Source: Lujinxingia vulgaris (GTDB taxonomy: Bacteria; Myxococcota_A; Bradymonadia; Bradymonadales; Bradymonadaceae). From it: a stretch of 64,000 nucleotides of DNA. The notes below the pieces were generated by a model. It had not been told where the DNA came from and ran no database searches. It saw nothing but the letters and a program-made list of their open reading frames with translations. Numbering within the stretch: position 1 is the stretch's first letter; each line of letters starts with the position of its first letter. The position numbers and the translations under genes were made by a program. The stretch is taken from the NCBI RefSeq assembly GCF_007997005.1, contig NZ_VOSL01000015.1, positions 1 through 64,000 of the forward strand, in the 5' to 3' direction. Positions 53,987-61,743 of the stretch are shown in pieces.

Positions 53987-54079
53987 TTGGGGGCTCTAGC
54001 TAGGATATGTTGTTAGTGATGCGCTAATTGTTGATGTGGCATGTTTTTAGGGTGGCGGTTTTATATAATCTTTGAGGTT

Positions 54080-54934
54080 TTATATTGTCGTTCTATTTGG
54101 TTTAAATTTTGCGCCGGACTGATGGAGTTGAGCTACGAGGTGAATACTGTTGTGATGTGCGATGAGAGCTTCTTCTTTAGTACAGGTTTCGTCGTTGTAA
54201 CGGATGCCTGGCGAGCACTGAATGTGATGAATTATGCCGTCCCAGCTTCCTTGAAGTCCGACGTTGTTAGCGTCTTTTGCTAGTTTTGAAAGGTCGTGGC
54301 TTCGTCTTATTTTCCCGCCATTGTGTAGTATAGATGCCTTCATGATTTTTTCGGAAAACTGTAATGAAGACCACTTTGACAAGCCGTAGTCATATCGGTC
54401 AGATGCGAGTTGTTCAACGGCAGCTTCTGAGTCTACGAGCGCTGATTTGATTAAGGGTTGGTTGATGTGTTGTGTTAGTAGTGAAAACGTGCTGTATCCC
54501 AGTGAATATAGTTGTCTTATTGTATGTACGTCATTTTTAGTGAATGTCTTCCACCGTTCTGCGGAGAGGTCTTTGAATGATTTGCGCATAAATTCTTCGT
54601 TGAGGATATCTGCTGAGCCGAAGATTGTCGGAAATCTTGCAATCCAAAGATCGTTTTGAATGCTGAAAACCATTCTCCCAATCGACATGTTCATTTTTAG
54701 TCGGTTTCCAAATTGTGTATCGTACCAGGTGAGGACTTTGTCAGAAATTGATGGGTTTTGCTGTGGAGATTTTTTTGGGGTTATTTCCAAAGGGATTTGA
54801 AAGCGTTTGGCGATTTTAGAGAGGGCTATCAATGGGCGGCGAGAAATTGAATAACCTTCATTGGCGATCTCACGATCAACCTCTAGCATTAAGGCGTGGA
54901 AGTCGTTGTCGTTGTGTGGGAAATTTGTGCTCAT
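54080..54934 (-). CDS. AT-rich foreign gene, possible HEPN/Abi-like protein
   Basis: The gene has strikingly low G+C in a very GC-rich region (a sample line at 54481 has 21 G/C of 60). This indicates recent transfer. The 284-aa product is helical, with IHHIQCSPGIRYNDETCTKE and the EEALIAHHNSIHLVAQLHQS tail at its C-terminus. An R-x(4-6)-H style motif in a C-terminal helical bundle is a feature of HEPN/abortive-infection RNases, but the match is loose. The start is ATG 54934; the frame is open to 55015. Neighbours on both sides are unrelated. Confidence 0.6.
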   Translation of the reverse strand: MSTNFPHNDNDFHALMLEVDREIANEGYSISRRPLIALSKIAKRFQIPLEITPKKSPQQNPSISDKVLTWYDTQFGNRLKMNMSIGRMVFSIQNDLWIARFPTIFGSADILNEEFMRKSFKDLSAERWKTFTKNDVHTIRQLYSLGYSTFSLLTQHINQPLIKSALVDSEAAVEQLASDRYDYGLSKWSSLQFSEKIMKASILHNGGKIRRSHDLSKLAKDANNVGLQGSWDGIIHHIQCSPGIRYNDETCTKEEALIAHHNSIHLVAQLHQSGAKFKPNRTTI

Positions 54935-55109
54935 AGGCTTCGTTGGGTTGTTTTTGAGAGTTGTTGGGGGATATGAGACGCTAATGTTAAAGGGTTTGAC
55001 TGGCTTTTCAAGCATATGAAGATTTCTATTTTCTCTGCGAGCTCAAATTTCTTAGGGTCAAATTTGGGCCCGACCACATAGGCCATTAGTGTTTAGCGTT
55101 GGAGACTAG

Positions 55110-55304
55110 GTTGGAGAGGAGCGCTGTGACGCGGAGGCGGAGCATTTTGCGATGCGCGCGATCGAGCTGGCGCCGGAGTCGGGATTTAATCACGCAAATC
55201 TAAAAACTATCCTCTGCGGGCGTGGCGCGGTAAATGAGGCGCAGCAAAGTTTTGAGCAGGCCTGTGCGCTGGGGGTGGAGCGGGCGTGTGGGCGGCGGTG
55301 CTGA
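55110..55304 (+). pseudogene. 5'-truncated TPR gene remnant
   Basis: In one frame a stop at 55107 is followed by a C-terminal TPR-like tail: EHFAMRAIELAPESGFNHAN, LKTILCGRGAVNEAQQSFEQ and CALGVERACG, ending in TGA at 55302. The 5' part is absent, and the sequence turns AT-rich immediately upstream. The remnant was probably cut when the AT-rich gene arrived. Confidence 0.55.
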
Positions 55305-55308
55305 GCGG

Positions 55309-55397
55309 CCCCAGGACGACGCTGGCGGCGTCGCAATAGCGCTGCTACTCGCTCCTCCTGGCTCCTTGCCAATCGCCGCCCTGGATGCGGTCGGGTT
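55309..55397 (+). repeat. Structured repeat, copy C (plus orientation)
   Basis: The closing stem CCAGGA (55311-55316) pairs with TCCTGG (55356-55361). Inside lie CGACGC-tggcg-GCGTCG (55317-55333, perfect) and TAGC-gct-GCTA (55337-55347). An 11-nt deletion relative to copy D removes sequence between the two hairpins but leaves both stems. The 54935-55426 gap contains this, the TPR remnant and AT-rich filler. Confidence 0.75.
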
Positions 55398-55426
55398 CGG
55401 AGGGGCAAGATATCTCACGATCCTGT

Positions 55427-56164
55427 TCACACCCCACCCAAAATCCCCTGAAACGCCGTCATCGCCGCCACCGAGACGGTCAGGGTGGCGGCGATGGACA
55501 TGCGTTCGCCATCTTTGAGGGCGTTGGGGATGAGCTCGGCGGTGACCATCCAGATCATGGCGCCGGCGGCGACGCCAAGGCCCACGGGGAGGGCGGGTTG
55601 AAAGGTCTCGACGAAGAGAAAGGCGGGGACGGCGAGCAGGGGTTGGGGGAGGCTGGAGAAGATGCTCCAGAGGGAGGCCTTCCACCAGGGCATGCCGCGG
55701 GGGACCATGCCCACGCCGATGGCCAGGCCCTCGGGGATGTTGTGGACGGCGATGGCCAGAGCGATGAAGAGGCCGAAGGCCTGGCCGCCGCCAAAGGCGA
55801 CACCGACGCTGATGCCCTCGGCGAAGGAGTGCAGGGTCATCACGCCTAAAAAGACCAGGGCCTGGGTGGCGCCAGCGCCCTTGAGGTCGGCGAACTCGAT
55901 GTCGCGGCCTTCGAGCCAGCGGTCGCTCAGGTAGATGAAGGCCAGGCCGAGGAGCAACCCGCCCACCGTGCGCCAGAGCCCCGTTGAGGCGCCTTCCGTC
56001 AACAGGTTAAAACTCGCCGAGAGCATCAGGCCGGCGGCGATGGCGGTGCCGTGGGCGAGCAGGGTTTTGTTGTCTTTTTTGACCCAGATCAGGGGCAGGG
56101 GTCCGAGGCCGGTGGCCAGCGCGGTGAGGGTGGCGAGTGCCAGGACGAGGAGCCATTCGGGCAT
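55427..56164 (-). CDS. ZIP family metal transporter
   Basis: The 245-aa protein has seven to eight TM helices. The metal-binding helices are present: HSFAEGISVG (TM4) and HNIPEGLAIG (TM5), together the ZIP signature. It imports Zn2+ or a related divalent metal into the cytoplasm. It lies between direct copies C and D of the structured repeat. Confidence 0.92.
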   Translation of the reverse strand: MPEWLLVLALATLTALATGLGPLPLIWVKKDNKTLLAHGTAIAAGLMLSASFNLLTEGASTGLWRTVGGLLLGLAFIYLSDRWLEGRDIEFADLKGAGATQALVFLGVMTLHSFAEGISVGVAFGGGQAFGLFIALAIAVHNIPEGLAIGVGMVPRGMPWWKASLWSIFSSLPQPLLAVPAFLFVETFQPALPVGLGVAAGAMIWMVTAELIPNALKDGERMSIAATLTVSVAAMTAFQGILGGV

Positions 56165-56194
56165 GGGCGGCTCGGGAGGTTTGCGGGGTTGGGA

Positions 56195-56317
56195 GGTTCG
56201 TGTGGGGCGCCGACCGCCCCAGGACGACGCTGGCTGTGTCGCTGCGTCGTCGCGGTAGCGCTGCTACACGCTCCTCCTGGTTCCTTGCCAATCGCCGCCC
56301 TGGATGCGGTCGGGTTG
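56195..56317 (+). repeat. Structured repeat, copy D (plus orientation)
   Basis: The closing stem CCAGGA (56219-56224) pairs with TCCTGG (56275-56280). Inside lie CGACGC-tggct-GTGTCG (56225-56241, with one G-T pair) and GTAGC-gct-GCTAC (56255-56267). It lies between the ZIP gene and hexamer array 3. Confidence 0.78.
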
Positions 56318-56377
56318 GGGGCGTTAGAAGTAAAGGTAGGTGGATTTTGGGAGATGCCCATGATGGGGGGGCAGATG

Positions 56378-56677
56378 CTCGGGCTGGAGCTCGATCTCGG
56401 GCTGGAACTCGAACTCGGGCTGGATCTCGATCTCGATCTCGGGCTGGAACTCGAACTCGGGCTGGATCTCGATCTCGGGCTGGATCTCGATCTCGGGCTG
56501 GAACTCGATCTCGATCTCGATCTCGATCTCGGGCTGGAACTCGATCTCGATCTCGATCTCGAACTCGATCTCGGGCTCGAACTCGATCTCGAACTCGGGC
56601 TGGATCTCGATCTCGATCTCGGGCTGGATCTCGATCTCGATCTCGAACTCGGGCTGGATCTCAGTCTCGAGCTCGAA
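56378..56677. repeat. Hexanucleotide array 3 (50 units)
   Basis: A 300-bp array of CTCGAT, CTCGGG, CTCGAA, CTGGAA and CTGGAT in uninterrupted 6-nt phase. It is flanked on the left by copy D and on the right by the inverted copy B. No gene is assigned in the 56165-56962 gap. Confidence 0.85.
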
Positions 56678-56684
56678 CCCGTCA

Positions 56685-56802
56685 ACCCGAGCGCATTCAG
56701 GGCGGGGCTGACAAGGAGCCAGGACGAAGCTGTGGCAGCGCCACCGCGAGGACGCAGCGAAGCAGTCAGCGTCGTCCTGAGTGGGTTCGGCACACACGAA
56801 TC
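56685..56802 (-). repeat. Structured repeat, copy B (minus orientation)
   Basis: It is near-identical to copy A over its whole length. The closing stem AGGACGA/TCGTCCT (56721-56727 with 56772-56778) is perfect. Inside lie GTGGC-agc-GCCAC (56732-56744) and CGAAGC-agtca-GCGTCG (56758-56774, one mismatch). Confidence 0.78.
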
Positions 56803-56960
56803 GACCCACGCCGCCAACCCCGGCGCCCCACAACCACCTAACCACAAACCTCCCAACCCCCGCGGACCTCCCGAGTCACGCAACCACCTAACCACCCCGG
56901 AAACCCGCCAACACCCGCACGAACCCCCTCACCCTCGCGAACCCCCACCCCCACACCGCC
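56803..56960 (-). repeat. C-rich flank module 3
   Basis: Repeats the CCCCGGCGCCCCACAACCAC, CAACCACCTAACCAC and CCTCCCAACCCCCGCGG text of modules 1 and 2 up to the cupin gene. Confidence 0.65.
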
Positions 56961-56962
56961 CC

Positions 56963-57448
56963 CTAACCCTCCGCCATCTCAAAATCTTGAAAATCGAAGC
57001 CCGGGACGACCACGCATGCCATGAAGGCGTAGCCGGCCGGGCCGGGTTGGGGGTGGGCGCTCTGCCAGTGACCGGCGGGGACGAGGGCTTGCAGGCGGAG
57101 CTCGGAGGTGGGGCCCAGGGTCACCGTGCGCAGGCGGCCTTCGTCGGGGGCTTTGATGCGCAGGATGAGCGGGTCGCCCATCAGGTGGAACCAGAGCTCG
57201 TCGGAGCTGACGCGGTGGCGTTTGGAGTGCTGGTGGGATTGCAGCAGGTAATAAATGGCCGTGCCGGCCTGGCGGGGGCCGCTTTTGCCGGGGAGCACCC
57301 CGGGGGGAAGTGTGATGGCGGAGCGCCAGGTCTCGGCGTAGAAGCCGCCCTCGGGGTGGGGTTGAAGGGCGTGGCGGGCGATGAGCTCGTCGGCGGCGGG
57401 TTTTTCAAACTTTTCGGTGCGGTTGATGGGTTCGGCGCGGTCGGGCAT
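56963..57448 (-). CDS. Cupin-fold protein, DUF985 family
   Basis: The 161-aa protein has the DUF985 pattern: LQPHPEGGFYAETWRS, AIYYLLQSHQHSKRHRVSSD, DELWFHLMGDPL and GPAGYAFMACVVVPGFDF. This family is a single-domain cupin resembling sugar epimerases/isomerases; its biochemical role is not established. The start has AAGGAG upstream. Confidence 0.88.
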   Translation of the reverse strand: MPDRAEPINRTEKFEKPAADELIARHALQPHPEGGFYAETWRSAITLPPGVLPGKSGPRQAGTAIYYLLQSHQHSKRHRVSSDELWFHLMGDPLILRIKAPDEGRLRTVTLGPTSELRLQALVPAGHWQSAHPQPGPAGYAFMACVVVPGFDFQDFEMAEG

Positions 57449-57513
57449 GGGGACTCCTTATCTAAAAAAGGCAACAGGGCGGAGCGCGTCTGGCGCATGG
57501 AGCACGTTCATCT

Positions 57514-59007
57514 TCATTGAAGGGCGTTGAATATATGCTCTGCGGTGCGCAGGCCGCCAAGGGCCACCGCCAGGGTGCTTTGGCCGGGGAAGGCGGTGTC
57601 GCCGACGAGGTAGAGGTCTTGTGCGACCTGCTGAGGGCCGAGGTCGCGGTAGTGGTGCAGGCCCTTTTTGCGGGGGATGCCGCCCACAAAGCCGCCGGGG
57701 CGGCCGGTAAAACGCTCGAAGGTGCGGGGGCTGCCGGTCATCTCGAAGAGGGTGGCGCTGGCGAGCTCGGGGGCGCGCAGTGTGAGGGTCTGGCGCATGC
57801 GGTCCTGGATGGCCTGGGTGTAGGTCGCGCGCTCCTCGGGGCTGCCGCCCAGGTAGCGCTGCATGTCGACGTGGGTGGAGACGGTGACGACGCGCTGGTC
57901 GTCGGGGGCGCGACCTTTCTCGTCGGCGCCGCTGACCGAGCAGAAGATGTGGTTGCCTTCCTGAAACGGGGCGTGGGGGTCGTCGACGAGCTCGAGATGA
58001 AAGGCCTCGGGGCGCGAGATCTTCTGGCGATCGACGCCCAGGTAGAGCATGGCCGCGCCCCAGCCCCCTTCGACGGCGCGTTGTTTGCGGTGGAGCGAGG
58101 GCCTGGCGAGTGTTGGATCCTCCAGGAGCTTCAGCAGGGCGGAGGGCAGGAGGTTGGCGACGACGTAGCGTGCGCGCAGGGTGTGGCGGCGGCTCTCGAC
58201 CACCCAGTGATCCTGGTCGCGGGAGATGCGGCGCACGGCGTCGGCCATCAAGACCTGGCCGCCGAGGTTTTCAATGGCGTCGGAGAGGGCCATGGCGAGC
58301 TGGCCGATGCCGCCGTGGATGTGGCCGGTGCCGCGAAAGAAGTAGTCCATGGCGGCCAGGGCGAAGGGGGCTTCGGCCTCGTCGGCGCTGGCCTGGACGG
58401 TGATCTGGCAGACGGCGTTGAGGTAGGTGCGAAGGGGCAAAAAGTTCTGGAGGTCAAAGCGTTTGAGAAGATCGCCCACCGAGCGCCCCACGGCGCCGAG
58501 GAGCACCAGGTAGCCCGGGGAGCGGGCGATGTGGCGCATCAGGTTGGAGGGGGTGAAAGGGGGAAGGAGCGTGGGGTCGTCAAAGAGCTGCCAGAGGGCG
58601 TCGGCGACGCGTCTCTGGTAGTCAAAAAAGCGCTCGATGGCGTCGCCCGGCGCGCCGGGAAGGGCGCAGAAGGAGGCGGTCAGCGCCTGGCGATCGCTGG
58701 AGATGGGGAGCTCAAAATCGGGGGCGCGCAGGGTGACGAGCGGGTCCATGCTCTCAAAGCGGACCGGCAGGTCGTGGCGCTCGATCCAGCGGGCGAAGAG
58801 CTGGCCTTCGCCAAAGCCGCTGAAGAGGGTGGCGCCGGACTCAAAGCGGTAGCCGCGGCGGCGGAAGGTGCTGGCGCAGCCGCCCGGGTAGGTGAGGCGT
58901 TCAAAGATGGCGAGCGAGGCGCCGCGTTCGGCCAGGGTCAGCGCGGCGCTCAGGCCGCCAAAACCTGCGCCGATGACGGCGACATCGACAACTTCAGGTG
59001 TGTTCAT
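57514..59007 (-). CDS. FAD-dependent carotenoid isomerase/desaturase-like oxidoreductase
   Basis: The N-terminal Rossmann motif is VAVIGAGFGGLSAALTLAER with the acidic residue of IFERLTYPGG. The carotene-desaturase-type GGCAST(F) follows, and the C-terminus has the FAD motif LYLVGDTAFPGQSTLAVALG. The CrtH/CrtI-like family desaturates or isomerises carotenoids or related polyenes. No other carotenoid gene lies nearby. The length of 497 aa is standard. Confidence 0.87.
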   Translation of the reverse strand: MNTPEVVDVAVIGAGFGGLSAALTLAERGASLAIFERLTYPGGCASTFRRRGYRFESGATLFSGFGEGQLFARWIERHDLPVRFESMDPLVTLRAPDFELPISSDRQALTASFCALPGAPGDAIERFFDYQRRVADALWQLFDDPTLLPPFTPSNLMRHIARSPGYLVLLGAVGRSVGDLLKRFDLQNFLPLRTYLNAVCQITVQASADEAEAPFALAAMDYFFRGTGHIHGGIGQLAMALSDAIENLGGQVLMADAVRRISRDQDHWVVESRRHTLRARYVVANLLPSALLKLLEDPTLARPSLHRKQRAVEGGWGAAMLYLGVDRQKISRPEAFHLELVDDPHAPFQEGNHIFCSVSGADEKGRAPDDQRVVTVSTHVDMQRYLGGSPEERATYTQAIQDRMRQTLTLRAPELASATLFEMTGSPRTFERFTGRPGGFVGGIPRKKGLHHYRDLGPQQVAQDLYLVGDTAFPGQSTLAVALGGLRTAEHIFNALQ

Positions 59008-59098
59008 GGGGGGTTACTGCCGACTGCGAGGAGAGGGGAGGGAAGGAGCGTGACGGCAGAAGAGGTAGGCACCGAGAAGCGATGGCAAGGGGGACGCG

Positions 59099-59839
59099 TC
59101 AGGGGCTCGCCAGGGAGCCTTCGGTGTCGTCGGAGAGGTAGGGTGGCGGGTCGATGAGTTGGAGGAGCCTGGCGAGGTCGTAGTGGGTGTGGGGGGCCTG
59201 CATGCGGGCGACCAGGGTGCGGGCGAAGATCAGATCGGAGAGCTCGTCGATGGCCAGGTGAAGGCCAGCGGCCTCGGGGTGGTGGGTGTTGTAGAGGTAG
59301 AGGCGTCGGCCCAGGTGGGGGCGCTGGTAGAGGGCGAGTGTGACGTGCTCCAGGTGTTCGGGTCGGGTGAGGTGGTTGAGGTGGCGGATGTAGAAGGCGG
59401 TGCGGAGGATCTCGATGCTCATGCCGACGGGGAAGGTGCGGCCGTCGACGTTGCTCAGAAAATCGAGGTGATCGTCTTTTGCGATGGCGATCATCTGGCG
59501 CAGGGTGGGGATGTCGACAAAGGCGTTGTCGCCGTTGATGCGCGTGGCGAAGTCAAAGCCGGCGGTGCGCGCGGCGCCGGCGAAGCGTCCGGCCACATCG
59601 TGCAGATCGCCGCGGTAGCAGGCCACGCTCTGGCGGCGGCAGAAGGCGGCGATGGGATCGTCAGAGGACTCCACCGAGGTGGCCACGACGATGTCGTCGA
59701 GGGGGAGGGCATGGGTGAGGCGTTCGAGCACAAAGCCGAGCAAGGGGCGGCCTCCCAGGGGCATCAGGGCCTTTCCGGGGAGGCGGCTGGAGGAGTAGCG
59801 GCTCAATACGACGGCGCCGACGCGGGGGTGGGTGGTCAT
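59099..59839 (-). CDS. Cytidylyltransferase family protein (SpsF-like)
   Basis: The nucleotide-binding motif [20 protein letters not shown] marks the CMP-sugar / SpsF-type sugar nucleotidyltransferase family. The segment [20 protein letters not shown] and the later [12 protein letters not shown] fit the active site. It activates a sugar or polyol with CTP for a surface glycan. It overlaps the acyltransferase gene by four bases, so both modify one pathway. Confidence 0.85.
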   Translation of the reverse strand: MTTHPRVGAVVLSRYSSSRLPGKALMPLGGRPLLGFVLERLTHALPLDDIVVATSVESSDDPIAAFCRRQSVACYRGDLHDVAGRFAGAARTAGFDFATRINGDNAFVDIPTLRQMIAIAKDDHLDFLSNVDGRTFPVGMSIEILRTAFYIRHLNHLTRPEHLEHVTLALYQRPHLGRRLYLYNTHHPEAAGLHLAIDELSDLIFARTLVARMQAPHTHYDLARLLQLIDPPPYLSDDTEGSLASP

Positions 59840-60384
59840 TTGCGCTCTCCCAGGGCTTTTGCGGGCACGCCACCGACGATGGCGTAGGGGGCGACGTCGC
59901 GTCGCACGATGGCGCCGGCGGCCACGATGGCGCCTTTTCCGATGCGCACGCCTTTGAGGATTTTGGCGCCGGCGCCGATCCAGACGTCGTCTTCGATGAC
60001 GATGGCCTCGGCCTCGTTGGGCTGGGTGTGGATGGGGGCGTGGCGGCGGGCCTGGTGGTCGCTGTCGACGATGTAGACAAAGGGCGCGATCAGGCAGTCC
60101 CGGCCGATGGTGATGCCGGCCGAGGCGAAGAGGTAGGTGTGGTAGCCGATCGAGCAGTTCTGACCGATGCGGATATGCGCCCGGGGGTTGCAGGCGCAGA
60201 GCCGGGCGCCTTCTTTGAGGACGGTACGCGCGCCGATGTGGATGTTGGCCGGGTAGCGCATCAGGGCGACGTGGCGGTCAAAAAAGACGCCCGGGCCCAG
60301 GTAGCCCAGGGTGGGTTTATGGCGCAGCCAGCGCAGGCGGTGAATGAGGCGAAAGCGCAGGTGCCGGCGCATTTGATTGCTCAT
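59836..60384 (-). CDS. Hexapeptide-repeat acyltransferase
   Basis: The left-handed beta-helix is built of repeats such as [38 protein letters not shown] and [20 protein letters not shown], ending in [10 protein letters not shown]. WbbJ/MaaT-type enzymes acetylate sugars. The ATG at 60384 follows GGGAGG by six bases. It is the upstream partner of the cytidylyltransferase gene. Confidence 0.9.
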   Translation of the reverse strand: MSNQMRRHLRFRLIHRLRWLRHKPTLGYLGPGVFFDRHVALMRYPANIHIGARTVLKEGARLCACNPRAHIRIGQNCSIGYHTYLFASAGITIGRDCLIAPFVYIVDSDHQARRHAPIHTQPNEAEAIVIEDDVWIGAGAKILKGVRIGKGAIVAAGAIVRRDVAPYAIVGGVPAKALGERK

Positions 60385-60461
60385 GGCGACCTCCCGTGGA
60401 GGGGGCAGCAGGTCCGCCGGAGGTCTCAACGCGCGCCCCCCGGCGACGATGGTGCATAGCC

Positions 60462-60507
60462 TAAAACTACCCACGCCGGCCGGAGCGCAAAGCTCGGGCC
60501 GGCGTGT
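60462..60507 (-). terminator. Terminator of the lipoprotein gene
   Basis: A 10-bp stem CACGCCGGCC/GGCCGGCGTG with inner GAGC/GCTC pairing is followed, leftward, by TAGTTTTAG. Confidence 0.65.
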
Positions 60508-60540
60508 GGGTGGGGCCGACAGGTTGGGGGGCGGTGCGGA

Positions 60541-61143
60541 TCAGCCGTGTGGCGAGTCCTCTTCGGCGGCGTCGCTTTCGGGGGTGACCTCGTCGAGGGG
60601 ATCGACCTCCGGGGATTCGGCGGGCTCGGCGGGCTCGGCGGGCTCGGTCGGCTCCGAGGGCTCGGTCGGCTCCGAGGGCTCGGCGCTGGCCGGGGGCGGC
60701 ACGATATCAAACGCGCCGGAGGTCACCTGCTTGAAGTCCAGGCCCACGGGCATCTCGATAGGCGTGGTGAAGCGGTAGCGTCCCGGCTCGAGGCCCACCG
60801 GGTTAAACGCCGCCTCGCGCATCGCGCCGGGGTTGACCAGCATGGCTTCGCTGGTCGCATCGCAGCTGAGCCAGTCGATCGTTGCGTCGGCGGGCTGCCA
60901 CTCTCCAGCGGTCTCGATGTGCAGGGTGGCCTGGCAGAGGTTGACCTTGAGGGGGCGCTGGGCCTTGTTCTCCAGGCGCAGCACGAGGTTGCCCTCGGCG
61001 CTCGGGGCGGTGCTCAGGTTGACGGCCTGAAGCTCGGAGCGAGCGGTGCCCGTATCCGACTGCGGGGTGGCGCAGCCGACGAGGCCGCCGGTGAGCAGGG
61101 CGGTGGAGGCCAGCAGGGCGATCGTAAGGTGGCGAGTTCGCAT
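60541..61143 (-). CDS. Lipoprotein with Glu/Pro-rich C-terminal repeat
   Basis: The signal peptide ends in the lipobox LVGCATP. A beta-sandwich-like domain (about 40-150) follows, then the tail EPSEPTEPSEPTEPAEPAEP made by short codon repeats. The start is ATG 61143, six bases after AAAGGAG. It resembles a DUF-like outer-membrane lipoprotein; function unknown. Confidence 0.75.
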   Translation of the reverse strand: MRTRHLTIALLASTALLTGGLVGCATPQSDTGTARSELQAVNLSTAPSAEGNLVLRLENKAQRPLKVNLCQATLHIETAGEWQPADATIDWLSCDATSEAMLVNPGAMREAAFNPVGLEPGRYRFTTPIEMPVGLDFKQVTSGAFDIVPPPASAEPSEPTEPSEPTEPAEPAEPAESPEVDPLDEVTPESDAAEEDSPHG

Positions 61144-61198
61144 ACACACTCCTTTCAGGGTCGGGATCGATGGGGGGGAAAACACCTACATCCGGGCG

Positions 61199-61240
61199 AA
61201 AAAAAACGCCCGCCGCAGATGCGGTGGACGCTTTAAAAAA
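61199..61240 (-). terminator. Terminator of the CheY-like gene
   Basis: An 11-bp stem around GCGTCCACCGC/GCGGCGGGCG (one mismatch, two G-T pairs) is followed, leftward, by eight T. Confidence 0.7.
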
Positions 61241-61270
61241 GGTCCGCAGGGGGCGCCTTTTTGATGATGC

Positions 61271-61636
61271 TCAGCCTTCGAGAAAGGCGTTCATCTTGCC
61301 GAGCAGCCGTTCGATGTCGACCGGCTTGGTCTCGAAATCGTCGCAGCCGATGTCGAGCGCCTTGGTGCGATCGCTCTCCAGGGCGTGGGCGGTCAGCGCG
61401 ATGAGCGGGATCTTGGCGGTGGGGCCGTGGGCCTTGATCTGGCGGGTGGCTTCCCAGCCGTCCATCACCGGGAGGCTCAGATCCATCAGGATGAGATCGG
61501 GCGCTTCGCTGCGGCTCATGTTGACGGCTTCCTGGCCATCGGTGGCCACGGCCACGGTGAAGCCGCGGCGCTGGAGGCGACGGGCCAACATGTCGCGGTT
61601 CATTTCATTGTCTTCTACGAGGAGGATCTTCGCCAT
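61271..61636 (-). CDS. CheY-like response regulator (receiver only)
   Basis: The 121-aa protein is a single receiver domain. Acidic pocket Glu8-Asp9, phospho-acceptor Asp52 (LILMDLSLPVMDGWE), Thr82 (ALTAHA) and Lys105 (ETKPVD) are all in place. There is no output domain, so it acts by protein contact. It follows the chemotaxis-like receptor gene by 107 bp in the same direction. The start is ATG 61636. Confidence 0.92.
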   Translation of the reverse strand: MAKILLVEDNEMNRDMLARRLQRRGFTVAVATDGQEAVNMSRSEAPDLILMDLSLPVMDGWEATRQIKAHGPTAKIPLIALTAHALESDRTKALDIGCDDFETKPVDIERLLGKMNAFLEG

Positions 61637-61743
61637 TGCGCTACTCTCGTTAATCGTGGTCGATGTTTCTTTTCTTAAACTCATAAGGAGCATGCGATCT
61701 CATGAAACACGCGTGAGGTCGAGCTCCCCGAAATCGGGTGTCT

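Noticed and set aside
50878-56677. CRISPR array
   Set aside because: The 6-nt units have no unique spacers and no cas genes are near.
56051-57520. Plus-strand frame through array 3 with Leu-Asp/Leu-Gly repeats
   Set aside because: It crosses the ZIP start, repeats and the whole cupin gene in antisense; the array is better explained as non-coding DNA.
57517-59157. 546-codon frame antisense to the FAD-dependent oxidoreductase
   Set aside because: It is a shadow of a well-conserved Rossmann-type enzyme; Val/Ala/Gly-rich with no motif.
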